Program-made: the position numbers and the translations under genes
Notes under the pieces: generated by a model
What the model was told of the DNA's origin: nothing
The model's database searches: none
Seen by the model: the letters and a program-made list of their open reading frames with translations, nothing else
In this document: positions 1-9,867 of the stretch, piece by piece
Layout: every line of letters starts with the position of its first letter
Numbering within the stretch: the stretch's first letter is position 1
Assembly: GCA_027922465.2 (NCBI GenBank)
Contig: BQMF02000055.1
Location: 558,001 to 622,000 of the forward strand
Length of the DNA: 64,000 bases
Reading direction: 5' to 3'
Source: Turritopsis dohrnii
Taxonomy: Eukaryota; Cnidaria; Hydrozoa; Anthoathecata; Oceaniidae

Positions 1-137
1 TGGTAATATTAACAGTGATGTTTTCTACGACAACCAAAACTCTGGCCACACAATACTTGATACATATGTTACCACTTTCAAATCAACAGATATGATTGTT
101 GTTCGAGGAGAAAGTATCCTTCATTTGCTTCCACATT

Positions 138-232
138 TGTTAAAAAATCTCTACGAAGGAGTGCATTTCTATAGAAATATACACACAATTTCAATGAAAA
201 TGCTCTTCATCGAAGTGACTCTTCGTCGTAAT
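138..232. repeat. Family A palindromic MITE, copy in bystin intron
   Basis: Short element whose two halves are imperfect inverted repeats. One half reads CGAAGGAGTGCATTTCTATA; the other reads TGAAAATGCTCTTCATCG when followed on the + strand. Full copies are 95-120 bp and end in CCCAGTGGGCAAA-like termini. No coding capacity. It ends about 45 bases before the first bystin exon in the window. A family list is given in the findings. Confidence 0.8.
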
Positions 233-278
233 GTCGTTTAATCTCTACTGAAAACTGTTGTGTTAATCTTCTTTTCAG

Positions 279-3200
279 TGTTGGAGAGATACTCAGTAAA
301 TACCGTGCAGGCAAACTACCAAAAGCTTTTAAAATTATACCTTCACTGGAAAACTGGGAAGAGGTCTTATATTGTACAGACCCCGACAATTGGACTCCTG
401 CTGCCATGTACCAGGCAACACGAATATTTGTATCGAATTTGAATGCGAAAATGTCTCAAAGGTCAATTTTCGTACTTGTTGATATGTGTGTGTTAATGAT
501 TTTCTCTTTCATTTGTTCATTTTCATTATTTTTTTTGTACTTTTTATTTTTCAGGTTTTTCAACTTGGTGTTGCTACCACGTGTTCGTGATGACGTAGCA
601 GAATACAAGCGATTGAACTATCACCTCTACATGGTAATCTATTGAACTCTTTGTGCCCTCTTTGCGCCCTGCTCCTGTGACACATCACTTCTATATGATA
701 TCTTATTGAATCTTTACGCCCTGGTCCTTTAAATCGTCACTTCTATATAATATTCTATTAAACTTTTTGCGCCCTTCTCCTGTGACACATCACCTCTGGT
801 AATCTATTGAACTATTTACGCCCTCGTCCTCTAAGCCATCACTTCTATATGGCATCCTATTGAACTCTTTGCGCCCTACTCCTGTAAATCTTCGCTCTTG
901 GTAAGTATTGGCTGTCCTTCAGAAACCTTATTGGACAGTTTTTTGTTGAAGGCGTAGAAGAGTGTGGTCATTCTATCGGTCATTACACAGGAGGTTCGTA
1001 TAGTATCAAAATATTGTATGAACTATATTGACTGTGTTGCTGAATTATTAGGAGTGTCTAACCGGGAGTCACGCCCATTATTCACTGTATAATGTTTAAC
1101 ACCCTAAATTGTCCTTGTCACCCTGTTTTTTTGTAGGCTCTGAAAAAAGCACTGTTCAAACCAGCAGCGTTCTTTAAAGGTATCCTGTTACCCTTGTGTG
1201 AGGTAGGTAGTCTTTTACCCTTGTGTGCGGTTCTCTTTCATATGACAATTCCACAGAATCAAAACTTCATGCTGTAAACCTTATAGATGTTGTTTGGGTT
1301 AGTGAGTCCATAAACAACATTTTCCTCGTTCTTTCAAACATTAAGAGTTTTCAACGAGACTTCTGATTTTTGAGAAATTTGAGAAAGTAGGTAATGATGT
1401 TGTCAGGTGATGTTGTCAGGGCCTAGTCACCTGAAAGTAGGTAATGATGTTGTCAGGGCCTAGTCGCCTGAAAAGTAGGTAATGATGTTGTCAGAGCCTA
1501 GTCGCCTGAAAAGGCAAAAGAAAATTTGCACGCTTTGGTTTGTCTCGTTATTCTCAATTTCTGCAACACATCATTGATGTTTCTTGTCTACCCGCAGTCA
1601 GGTTCGTGCACGTTACGTGAAGCCGTCATCGTTGGCAGCGTTATTTCGAAGACCAGTATTCCCGTCCTTCATTCTGCCGCCACCATGTTGAAAATAGCCG
1701 AAATGCAATATACAGGTGAGATGATGACGGCCGACTACGACAACTTTGACGTTAATTGCCACACGACGTTGATGTTGACTGAAAGGGTTGTTATTATATT
1801 TTACTCGAGTGATGATATGCCCTATCTGGACGAACCTTTTGCTCAAGCATTTTTAGTAGTACTACTGTTTGCGGTGAAAACCTTGTTAAATTTGTTTGGG
1901 TCAGTGAGGGTTAGGTTCAAGCTATACCTCGCTTTTTCAGACGATTTGAAGAAGACTTTCACCGAGAAGTTCAGCTGGCTTGAAATCGGTTTTGCTTGCT
2001 ATTTTTTTTTTGCTATCTGTCCAGTCAGCAATAATGTCAAAAAGTCACTGCGAGGAAGAGCATTATCATTGGAATAGTATATAGAATATGTTATTATATT
2101 CTATAGAAATGTACTCCTGCACAGTGATTTTTCAACATCTTTGCCTGGTGGGCAATATAACATTAGTAACGATCTGTTATAAATGTAATTTTAAAAATTC
2201 TTCTTCCATGAATTGGACTCTTCCTTATTTTGAAATTTCAATAAAATTGTAATAATGGTGTTCGAATTACATGAAGCTTGAATTACATAAGTTTGAAATC
2301 GTTGCTTGGCAACATACACGTACATTGTTGTCGTCTTTCTTTGTTTATTGTTTTTGTTTGTTTGTTTACTTTTCTTGTTGTTTATTTTCTTGTAGGCGCA
2401 AACAGTATATTTTTAAGACTGTTTCTGGACAAAAAATACGCATTGCCATTTCGCGTCATCGACGCTTTAGTCTACCATTTTATGAGGTAAGCGACAAAGT
2501 ATTTTACGTCATCCCAGCCTCGTTTTGAAGTTTAGTACTGGCGGTTGTATTCACTTCGTTTCTGGCATAAGTCATTCGCATTCTGACTGGAGATCCGACT
2601 TATGAGCAAATTCGTCAAAAGATCACTGCGACGAAGAGCATTTCTACTGCATGCGCAGAGATTTTTTAACAAGTGCCCCGGCTAGATGGGCTTTTATATC
2701 AAGACATCATAATTGCTTAGTTTATGGCGAAGACTAAATTTTTTTTATGGGTTAAATGAGCAAATGATTGCATAATGCCTCGTTTCTTCAGATGAAACTA
2801 AGAGACTTTCAACCATAAGTATAAAAAGAAATTGTGTTTCTCCCTATTAGGCAAATTTATTGAAATATGGACACTATTTCAATGAAAATGCTCTTCGTCG
2901 CAGTGATTTTTTAACGATTTTATTTGTTATTTTCACAGATTTCAATCGGACCATCGTGAGCTACCAGTACTATGGCATCAAGCGTTCATCACATTCGTAC
3001 AAAGGTTTGTTTTTCACATTTTCTATGTTGCTCGTCTCCCTATCTTGTCTCATTCCACCAAACTAGTACTCGGTCGGAACTGGTGTGAAACTATCGGAAT
3101 AAACAAGACCAAATTCAATCAGACAATGTGTCGTGTGGGTTATTTTGGTAGAACATTCATTTCTGATGAAGCTTTTGGAACGTTCGTTTTCTGAAGCTAA

Positions 3201-4323
3201 AAAAAGGTTTTTAATAGACCTTTTCATGAATTACGTCACTACAAACAAAGTCTCGTTTTCAAACTGAATATTAGTGACGTTTGCGCCGTTTATAAAGAGA
3301 AATGATACATTAGAGAAACATCTTCCATGAAATTCTTTTATTCAGATAAAGCACGTAATTATTCATAAACTTAGAAACGAGGCGATGTTTCTACTATATG
3401 TTATAATTTATAGAATGCGAAATTCTATCACCCAGGCTAATACCACCCAGGTATATACTGCCCAGATAAACGCCATTCTCTTTTATACACCTCTTAAGAT
3501 CTTGTTTTTCTTATCTTGTTATTATAAGAACGTGTAATAGATAGTTGGTTGATTGTACGAAATCCATTCCATACGTTAATGTGTACCGAATCTCCTGATT
3601 ATTAAGAAATTAAATGGTATAGCAGGTTCTTCGTGCCTTTATTCATCTGTTTTGTGTTACCGTATACAAGGTTTTATAGTAAAACCTTCAGAAGACGGAT
3701 ATCCCACAAGACGAGGGTATAACTCCTCTCTCTCTATCTATCTATCTATCTATAACGGGTGAATTAGCCATCCCCAGAAAGTACTAACCCATGTGAAATG
3801 TTTCGTATTTCATATTTTTTATATACAGCGAGTCCCTTCTAAGATGGACACCTCCCTATGATGGACACTTAATCTCCATTCCTCCAAAGTGTTCGTCTTA
3901 TAGAGGTTTCACTGTGTTGAGAATCGTCAGAAAGTTCATTCAATCGTATATTTCCCGTCACGTTCACACGTCACATGCGACGTATGAACGTAGACCCTTG
4001 TGACGTGTGACGTCAAGTATTATCATTTACAAAATTTTTCGTGTTTTAATATAGATACAAAGAAGATATATCAAGTGAACAGAAAGAAGGCTTGCTAGAA
4101 CTCTGCAAGAAACATCACCATCACAAGGTTTGTTTTAAATCAGTATGTATGTTTGAATAGGGTGAATCAGAAGCGCTTTCTTTACCTTGAGTAAGACAAT
4201 TATTTTCATTGACATTCCTTATAGATAACGCCGGAGATACGACGCGAACTAACTCAGTCTAAGTCTCGTGATGAAGAGATACCTAGTGAAGCTGTCGGAA
4301 TGTCGATGAATTTTGACGACTAA
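279..4323 (+). CDS. BYSL: Bystin (40S ribosome biogenesis factor), 3' part of gene
   Basis: Bystin/Enp1 is a nuclear pre-40S assembly factor needed for 18S rRNA maturation and export of the small subunit. Eight exons lie in the window: 279-461, 555-633, 1137-1202, 1598-1715, 2396-2486, 2939-3004, 4055-4127 and 4225-4323. All borders are AG/GT with matching phase, and TAA is at 4321-4323. They encode the last 257 residues. Stretches I recognise as bystin include [92 protein letters not shown] and [17 protein letters not shown]. The N-terminal exons lie left of the window. The C-terminal tail ([19 protein letters not shown]) is acidic. The introns contain two tandem arrays and several family-A repeats. 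Identity is close to certain from the conserved core; only the missing 5' part is unknown. Confidence 0.97.
612..895. repeat. Diverged tandem array seeded on a bystin splice donor
   Basis: About five units of 50-60 bp beginning near 619, 680, 734, 787 and 835. Each holds a version of ATCACCTCTACATGGTAATC followed by TATTGAAC-like sequence and TTTGCGCCCT. The first unit is the real 3' end of the bystin exon (encoding HLYM) with its donor at 634. The later units are intronic, and the fourth retains GGTAATCTATTGAAC, a decoy donor. Confidence 0.8.
1383..1508. repeat. 37-bp minisatellite in bystin intron
   Basis: Three tandem units of GAAAGTAGGTAATGATGTTG plus TCAGGGCCTAGTCGCCT. The first unit has an internal 12-bp duplication (GTGATGTTGTCAG). 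It ends about 90 bp before the next bystin exon. Confidence 0.85.
2038..2152. repeat. Family A MITE copy
   Basis: Opposite orientation to the 138-232 copy: GTCACTGCGAGGAAGAGCAT at the left and CTATAGAAATGTACTCCTGC at the right, ending TTTGCCTGGTGGG. Lies in a bystin intron. Two shorter relatives follow at 2611-2683 and 2850-2925 in the next intron; the last ends 14 bases before an exon, so it borders the acceptor region. Confidence 0.75.
3214..3402. repeat. Family D element (left-end copy)
   Basis: Begins GACCTTTTCATGAATTACG and is nearly identical over about 180 bp to 40430-40610, including AGTCTCGTTTTCAAACTGAA and CATAAACTTAGAAACGAGGC. The right terminal repeat seen at 40 kb is absent here, so this copy is truncated. 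Confidence 0.75.
3733..3757. repeat. (TCTA)n microsatellite
   Basis: Five to six TCTA units preceded by a short CT run, in the bystin intron between exons 2939-3004 and 4055-4127. Confidence 0.85.
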
Positions 4324-4997
4324 AGGTTGTTATGACGAAAGATGGATTTCTCTAAAAACGTATATTTATTGCAAACGCATCCGTTAACCTCTCTCTTGAT
4401 GTTCATGAATGGTACTTGAAGATGTCGCTGCATTTATGTTGTGTTAACGATAGTGCAAATGTCGGAAATATGCCGTGACAAACTTGCGATGTATTTGCGA
4501 TTTATGCGACGTTGCTTTTACCAATAACCACGTCGCTCTGCGCTTTTTGCGATTTGTTTACTACGAATTTTGCGAACGAAACGTTTGCTAGTAGGGTTTG
4601 TTCGAATAATTGTCCGAATGAATGTTCAAAGCGTGAAACGTATCACGTGACCACGTTCTGGAGCTAGTTTTAAAAATGAAGTTTTCGTCTGCCGTTATCA
4701 TCATTGTGCAGCTAGTGTGTTTACATTGCGCATGCGCTGATTTTTTGAGCATGTTTTTTTAGTGATAGTCTGAAAGTTAGGTTATCTTTAATCTTGGAAC
4801 TTGTCATGCGTGAAATTCCATTTGACAGATGAGCTCAACCTCGAACCCAGGGTTTCTTGAATGGCACCATCCGTATATCGAAAGGCCTGAGTTCGAAGTT
4901 GAGATAAGCTGTGAGAAACCTATATTTTTTAAGGTGATCTGAGTTAAGACATCAGTTTCTTCTTCACGAAGGAGGGAACGAGGCCCGTCTTTTAAAG
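4324..4997. other. Bystin-GPx intergenic region
   Basis: 674 bp between the bystin stop and the GPx start, both on the plus strand. It must hold the bystin 3' UTR and the GPx promoter. The only defined element is a family-B palindrome at about 4832-4906 (CAACCTCGAACCCAGGGTTT on the left, CCTGAGTTCGAAGTTGAG on the right). No TATA box or canonical AATAAA convinced me. Confidence 0.5.
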
Positions 4998-7489
4998 ATG
5001 GGTTTAGACACTTATGGAGCACTTGTGGTGCTCTCCTGTCTCTTTGGACTGCGCAATTGTGATCCGTATGAGTATTCGGATTGCTGGAACCCGGGAAACA
5101 CACCGGGAAGTGACTCGGACAATCTGTACCAGTTTAAAGTGTATGGCTTGGACAACTACAACGAACATCATCTAAAGGATTATGAAGGGCGTGTGTTCTT
5201 TGCCGTAAACGTAGCAAGTTTCTGAGGGTAAGTTCCTTAAACCATCACATCTTCGAAAGAAAACTACAGTATAATTAATTGACAAAATGAATTTGAGCAT
5301 GTGAATTTTTCATTCTTCAATGACATGCCCTAGTTATTAATTTATTAAGTTTGGTTTATTCGTCAGTTTTGTTTCAAGCAATGTTTTGTTTTCAATTTCA
5401 CGCCTTACCATACCAACCAAGCTTCACGCCCTAGCCATTGGCTTTCACGCCATCAGTGATAAATAGCCAACTCTCTCCTAGTGTGCAAATTTGTTGAAAA
5501 CCAGTGCGAAGGAGTGAATTTCTACAGAAATATACAATTTATTTCAATGAAAATGCCCTTCGTTGCAGTGAGATTTTGACATTGACAAAAACACGGCGTT
5601 TAAACAGAAATTGGAGTAAAGTTTACTTGCAAGAAGCCCTGGGGAAGAGGTTACTGGTGTCATTATGAAAATTAACAATTGAATTTCACTTTTTTCAAGA
5701 TAACTTAACTGTGACTAGTTTTTTTATGTGAACTTGTCGCTAATCTTGTTTCCCTTCTTCCTTGCAGATACACTCCTCAATATCGTAAAATGAATGAATT
5801 ACAAGAGAAATATGGTCCACAATATGCCGAACAGAACCATCCTGAGAAACCACACTGTCACCTACAAATATTTGGTTTCCCATGCAACCAGTTCGGTTAC
5901 CAGGTAATTATTCTACCATTTTTTTTTTTTATAAACTATGTTAGTAGTCTCTTTGTAATACCGAAACCATGTTTATAATATATAGTTTATAATTTATGGT
6001 ATATATTTACATCCAGTCAACCTGTGTTAAAGACTTCGCGCTTAGAAGAGATCACCAAATTTTCGCTTTTCTAATTTAAGGCCACAGCATACTGCAGATA
6101 TTAACATATCACTACTAGCGTACCATTTTGCGATTACAAAACGGTTTGGTTGAAAGTCTCTTATTTTTGTTTGAATGGACGAGGCAACATGTGATAATGT
6201 TCTATTGGTCCACTGAGGGACTAGAATAATGCTATTGGTTCACTGAGGGACTAGAATAATGCTATTGGTTCACTGAGGGACTAGAATAATGCTATAGGTT
6301 CACTGAGGGACTAGAATAATGCTATTGGTTCACTGAGGGACTAGAATAATGCTATTGGTTCACTGAGGGACTAGAATAATGCTATTGGTTCACTGAGGGA
6401 CTAGAATAATGCTATTGGTTCACTGAGGGACTAGAATAATGCTATTGGTCCACTGAGGGACTAGAATAACCCTCACAGCATGGATATATGTTTTTGTTAT
6501 TTCTTAGGAACCAGCTGAGAACTTCGAATTGATGAATTGCATCAAATATGTGAGACCTGGCTATGGGTTTGTACCCAATTTCCCTCTATCGGGAAAGCTT
6601 GAAGTGAACGGCAAAAACGAGGAACCAGTGTTCACATTTTTGAAGGTATGTTTCTCTCTTCACTCACCCTACGTTTATGATGAAAAACTCATAACGTTTT
6701 TTTTAGGAACATGAGACCAGAGGAAAATTTAAACTTGTTTTTTCCAAAAAATATTTTGAAAAAGTTTACTCCAAATTTACAGTGGTTATAAAATTGTTAA
6801 TGAAACATTCTGTTGAATTGGTATAATTACGCATATGTATTAACATTCAAAAACATGCTGCTTTTACTAGAAAAATAATCTTGATAGCAAAAACTTCTTT
6901 TATATCTCTTATATATTTGATCTCGCCAAATGAGTTCCCAAAGATGTCTGCAAGCTGCTGCCAAACGGCTTTAGAACCAGCTAATGAAATTCTTTATTAA
7001 CTGTGGAAGCTAACTTGCCTTACATCAGTTTTTCATGGTTTATTTTCGTAATTTTACTTCAGGGAGGCCAAGAACAGTTACAATTTACCCTTTTCTGGTT
7101 TTATGTTTTAGTCCCGTTGTCCTTCCCCTATGGGCCTCATTGCGAATCGTACGGACATCACGTGGACTCCGATTCGAAATAACGACATATCGTGGAATTT
7201 CCAAAAATGGTTGGTTCGTTCCGACGGACATCCTTACCGACGATACACGTCACGTACAAAACCCGAAATGCTAGAAGACGACATTCTATCACTCCTAGAC
7301 GAATGCGTCAAAGGCGGCAACAGTACGTCACCTGCTCCGGCACCAGCTCCGTCACCCCCGGCAGGAGGTGGAACCAATATATCTCAAACCGTGGTCCAGC
7401 AAGCGTCCTTTAAAATTAACGGTCCAAAACAGGTTGCCAACACGAAGTCTAAACGACACACACACTCCACAGATGAGTTGTTTTTCTAA
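4998..7489 (+). CDS. GPX: Selenocysteine glutathione peroxidase, secreted type
   Basis: Reduces hydroperoxides with glutathione or thioredoxin. Four exons (4998-5227, 5768-5903, 6508-6645, 7112-7489) encode 293 residues when the in-frame TGA at 5223-5225 is read as selenocysteine (U76, in VNVASF-U-GYT, the family active site). The start gives a hydrophobic leader ([12 protein letters not shown]), consistent with secretion, as in GPx3. The exon 2/3 join makes [12 protein letters not shown], which supplies the catalytic Gln; Trp196 and Asn197 lie in SWNF. Two oddities are an insertion of about 11 residues before GFPCN (around PEKPHCHL) and a 58-residue Pro/Ala/Gly-rich C-terminal extension ([15 protein letters not shown]), which makes it longer than the 200-226 residues usual for animal GPx. 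A SECIS element follows in the 3' UTR. Confidence 0.96.
5487..5585. repeat. Family A MITE in GPx intron 1
   Basis: GCAAATTTGTTGAAAACCAG at the left and TGCCCTTCGTTGCAGTGAG at the right. Immediately followed by a fragment of family C (ACGGCGTTTAAACAGAAATT at about 5593), so two elements abut. Confidence 0.75.
6202..6470. repeat. 30-bp minisatellite, nine units, GPx intron 2
   Basis: Nine head-to-tail copies of CTATTGGTTCACTGAGGGAC plus TAGAATAATG, almost without divergence. The two outermost units carry GGTCCACTG where the inner ones have GGTTCACTG. Ends 37 bp before exon 3. Confidence 0.95.
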
Positions 7490-7587
7490 AGCCAGTTTTT
7501 TCACTATTTTAGCAACAACTAGATAATGGCGAGATAAACCTTGATTACTCGGTCAAGATTAAATAGTATATGTGATGTTAAGGAAAA

Positions 7588-7683
7588 TGCTTGTGGAAAT
7601 GTCACTGCGACGAAGAGCATTTTTATTGAAATAGCGTGTATATTTCTTTAGAAATACACTCCTTCGCAGAGATTTGGAAAAAT
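7588..7683. repeat. Family A MITE in GPx 3' UTR
   Basis: GTCACTGCGACGAAGAGCAT at the left and AAATACACTCCTTCGCAGAG at the right. It lies between the GPx stop and the SECIS, so it is probably transcribed in the mRNA as a hairpin. Confidence 0.75.
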
Positions 7684-7889
7684 AAATCGGTTTCTATTCA
7701 CTTTAGTAAGCCACATAGGAAAATTACTACTGGTCAAATTTTGCGCCAATTAAATAGCTTTTATAGGTTAACAACCAATAAGATAGTTAAGATAAGAAAC
7801 GTGTTTTTTTTTCTTTTGTTTGTTTTTTTTTTCACAAGTGACGTCAACCGTTTCAGTGTCACTTTGTGTGATAACATTGTAGAAGATAT

Positions 7890-7952
7890 ATTTATGAAGA
7901 GGTGCATCGCAAACTGTTTTTGCTACGTCAGTTGATGCACACTCTGATGGTA
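7890..7952 (+). promoter_or_regulatory. SECIS element
   Basis: RNA hairpin directing Sec insertion at UGA codons. The quartet strands are ATGA at 7894-7897 and TGAT at 7945-7948. The stem between them pairs GAG-GTGCATC with GATGCAC-CTC (10 bp, one bulged A). The AA expected 11-13 nt after the quartet is present in GCAAACTG, and an apical ACTG/CAGT helix follows, which fits a form-II SECIS. It lies 400 bp downstream of the GPx stop on the same strand, as required. Confidence 0.9.
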
Positions 7953-8142
7953 TTCGGTAACCGTTAGTATTTCCAAAGGAATTTTCTTGTAATTCATTCG
8001 TCCTTATTATGCTGACTCATCGAATTATATCTTCGTCAACATAAACAATGTGTGATCTGTGCTTGCTCACTCGTGACTTTAAAACTTTGCTAAAAGCATT
8101 TGAAAAAACGAGGTAAGAATTTTTCATGAACTCAGCCACCCA

Positions 8143-8148
8143 AATAAA
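8143..8148 (+). terminator. Candidate poly(A) signal of GPx
   Basis: AATAAA about 190 bp after the SECIS and 650 bp after the stop codon. Placement is sensible, but no cleavage site can be seen. Confidence 0.45.
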
Positions 8149-8327
8149 TATACCATAAAGTATTTAGTGGTCTGAAAATGTTATGAAAATTGTACGCAAA
8201 ATGAACATTAACAGCAGAGGGACGAGCTATATTTGTAAATAAAAACGTCCTAATGATTTCAACGGAAAAATTAGTAAAACGTGCTCATAATTGAGATGGA
8301 ACTGTATCTTTTTCACATTTTTCGCAA

Positions 8328-8515
8328 ACTCGTCCCCGGGGTTTCTTGCCTTTTCGATGTATTGGATAGACAAAAAGCCCCGAGGATGAGGTTGCATTTT
8401 GCACATTATTCTCAATGGTTTTGATGTTGAAAAATGCATGTCGTAACGCACCAAATAGATGCCCGGGGCGGCTATATTTCGCACAAAATTTTAAGAGGGT
8501 GTGTTTATTCGAAGG
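8328..8515. repeat. Family B palindrome followed by CGCCCGGGGCG-type repeat
   Basis: 8328-8394 is an inverted repeat: CTCGTCCCCGGGGTTTCTTG at the left and CAAAAAGCCCCGAGGATGAG at the right. From 8455 a second motif follows, ATGCCCGGGGCGG with GTTTATTCGAAGGGCGC, related to the element at 63.2 kb. The rest of 8150-8820 shows nothing I recognise. Confidence 0.55.
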
Positions 8516-8824
8516 GCGCTAACAAGAGGAGGTTTTTTTAAATTTATGTTAATTTTCCTCAGCATTCCAAACATTTCAATAACAGACATTTTCTGAGTTT
8601 CAGATTAAACGTTATTTTTTCGACAAACTCATATTATTCCCGCCTCGCATTCAATAACATTGTAAGCGTCCTATATTGTTGTACTCTAGTTATTTGTGTG
8701 GTGATTATCAATCATCATGCAAAACAATGTAACACAATCGAAAACGAGGCAGAAATGTAAAGCTTTTCAAGATATTGACGTTTGAACTGAAATCTAGCGA
8801 TGTCTATTCAGATATTTGTACATC

Positions 8825-9073
8825 GATGGTGTAGCGGTTAGTACCTTCGAGTGCGACCGCTTTGACCCGTGTTCGAGTCCAGTTATGCCGTACTCGAACC
8901 TGCACTCCGATGCGCTAGAAGCAGCAGATCAGAATCATTAGTAGCCACCGAATGCATACCGGCCCCTTTGGGCAAGTTAGAGCAATGCTATGTGTATCTC
9001 TGTGGCAGTAAGTCAACTACTAAATATAAGTCGACGGCCGGCGGAAGAACTGATCTTTACGGATGGAAGAGCA
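8825..9073 (+). repeat. tRNA-derived SINE
   Basis: The head has pol III promoter boxes: TGTAGCGGTTAGTACC (A-box like) and GTGTTCGAGTCC (B box). The cloverleaf stems do not pair, so it is not a functional tRNA gene. The body (AAGTTAGAGCAATGCTATG, TCTCTGTGGCAGTAAGTC, TACGGATGGAAG) recurs on the minus strand at 37322-37534. Confidence 0.7.
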
Positions 9074-9588
9074 ATGACTAAATCCTCGTTACTTGGGTTT
9101 TCACAAGTCCCACATTCGGATAACAATTCCTGCGCCTTCACGCGGCCACTTCGATTGCTGAGGGGGTTTGTAAAAATAATGATCGTGCCGTTCCACCCAA
9201 TTATATTTTCTTTTCAGAAAAACTCAGCCCCAATACATGCACGCCCTCTTATACGCCACACGTATAATAGAAAAAATATATCCAACATAATTTGTAAAGC
9301 AAGTCCTACAGATATTTAGATAGAGCAACTTCTTTTTCGGAATCTCCTGCCCCCTGTCAGTACAACAAAAGCTAAGGCCTTGGAACGAAATTGATAGTCT
9401 TGAATTCGAAAAAAAAACACGAACGACTATAAAAACATTTCACGATGAAAATTTATCGTTAACTATCGATTCTTTTTTTCAATGTTATTAAATTTTACAT
9501 TTCCGAAAACATTTTCAAATATTACTGTATATTACGGTATCGTTAAAGAAAAAAATTATCACTTTTCAATTCCAATATTCGCTAACAA

Positions 9589-9594
9589 TTTATT
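9589..9594 (-). terminator. Candidate poly(A) signal of SAM synthetase
   Basis: AATAAA on the minus strand about 275 bp beyond the stop codon. No other support. The surrounding 9310-9867 is AT-rich and presumably largely 3' UTR. Confidence 0.4.
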
Positions 9595-9867
9595 CCAAAA
9601 AACAAATAAGTACTAAAAAAAAATTTGGAAAAAAATCAGTTGGTGAATGTATACATATATATAAAATAATTATTCCGCAACAGCTTGTACACGTGTGTAT
9701 GAGACTTTACAGTGTAGCTGCGAATTAAAGTCCTTTCTACATTACACATCTTCGTATATCAGTTATTTCCCCCAATATGCGGCCTCTTTACGTAATATTG
9801 ATAAGAAGAAAATTCACGTAGGATTTTATAAACAGTGCGACCAAAACAACCCAAACTGTCTCCAGTT

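Noticed and set aside
1526..2077. 183-codon plus-strand frame as a gene of its own
   Set aside because: Its middle is the bystin exon 1598-1715; both ends are intron read-through and its tail is a family A repeat.
5790..5978. Independent small protein starting [10 protein letters not shown]
   Set aside because: It is an internal part of GPx exon 2 running on into the intron.
6202..6470. CRISPR-like regular repeats
   Set aside because: The units are directly adjacent with no spacers; it is a minisatellite in a GPx intron.
7636..7935. 99-codon plus-strand frame after GPx
   Set aside because: It starts in a family A MITE and ends in the SECIS; both explain the sequence without a protein.
8227..8484. 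85-codon minus-strand frame
   Set aside because: Most of it lies in a family B palindrome and a CGCCCGGGGCG repeat.
8825..8895. A functional tRNA gene
   Set aside because: A and B box motifs are present, but acceptor and T stems do not pair, and the sequence recurs with a longer body at 37.4 kb, so it is a SINE head.
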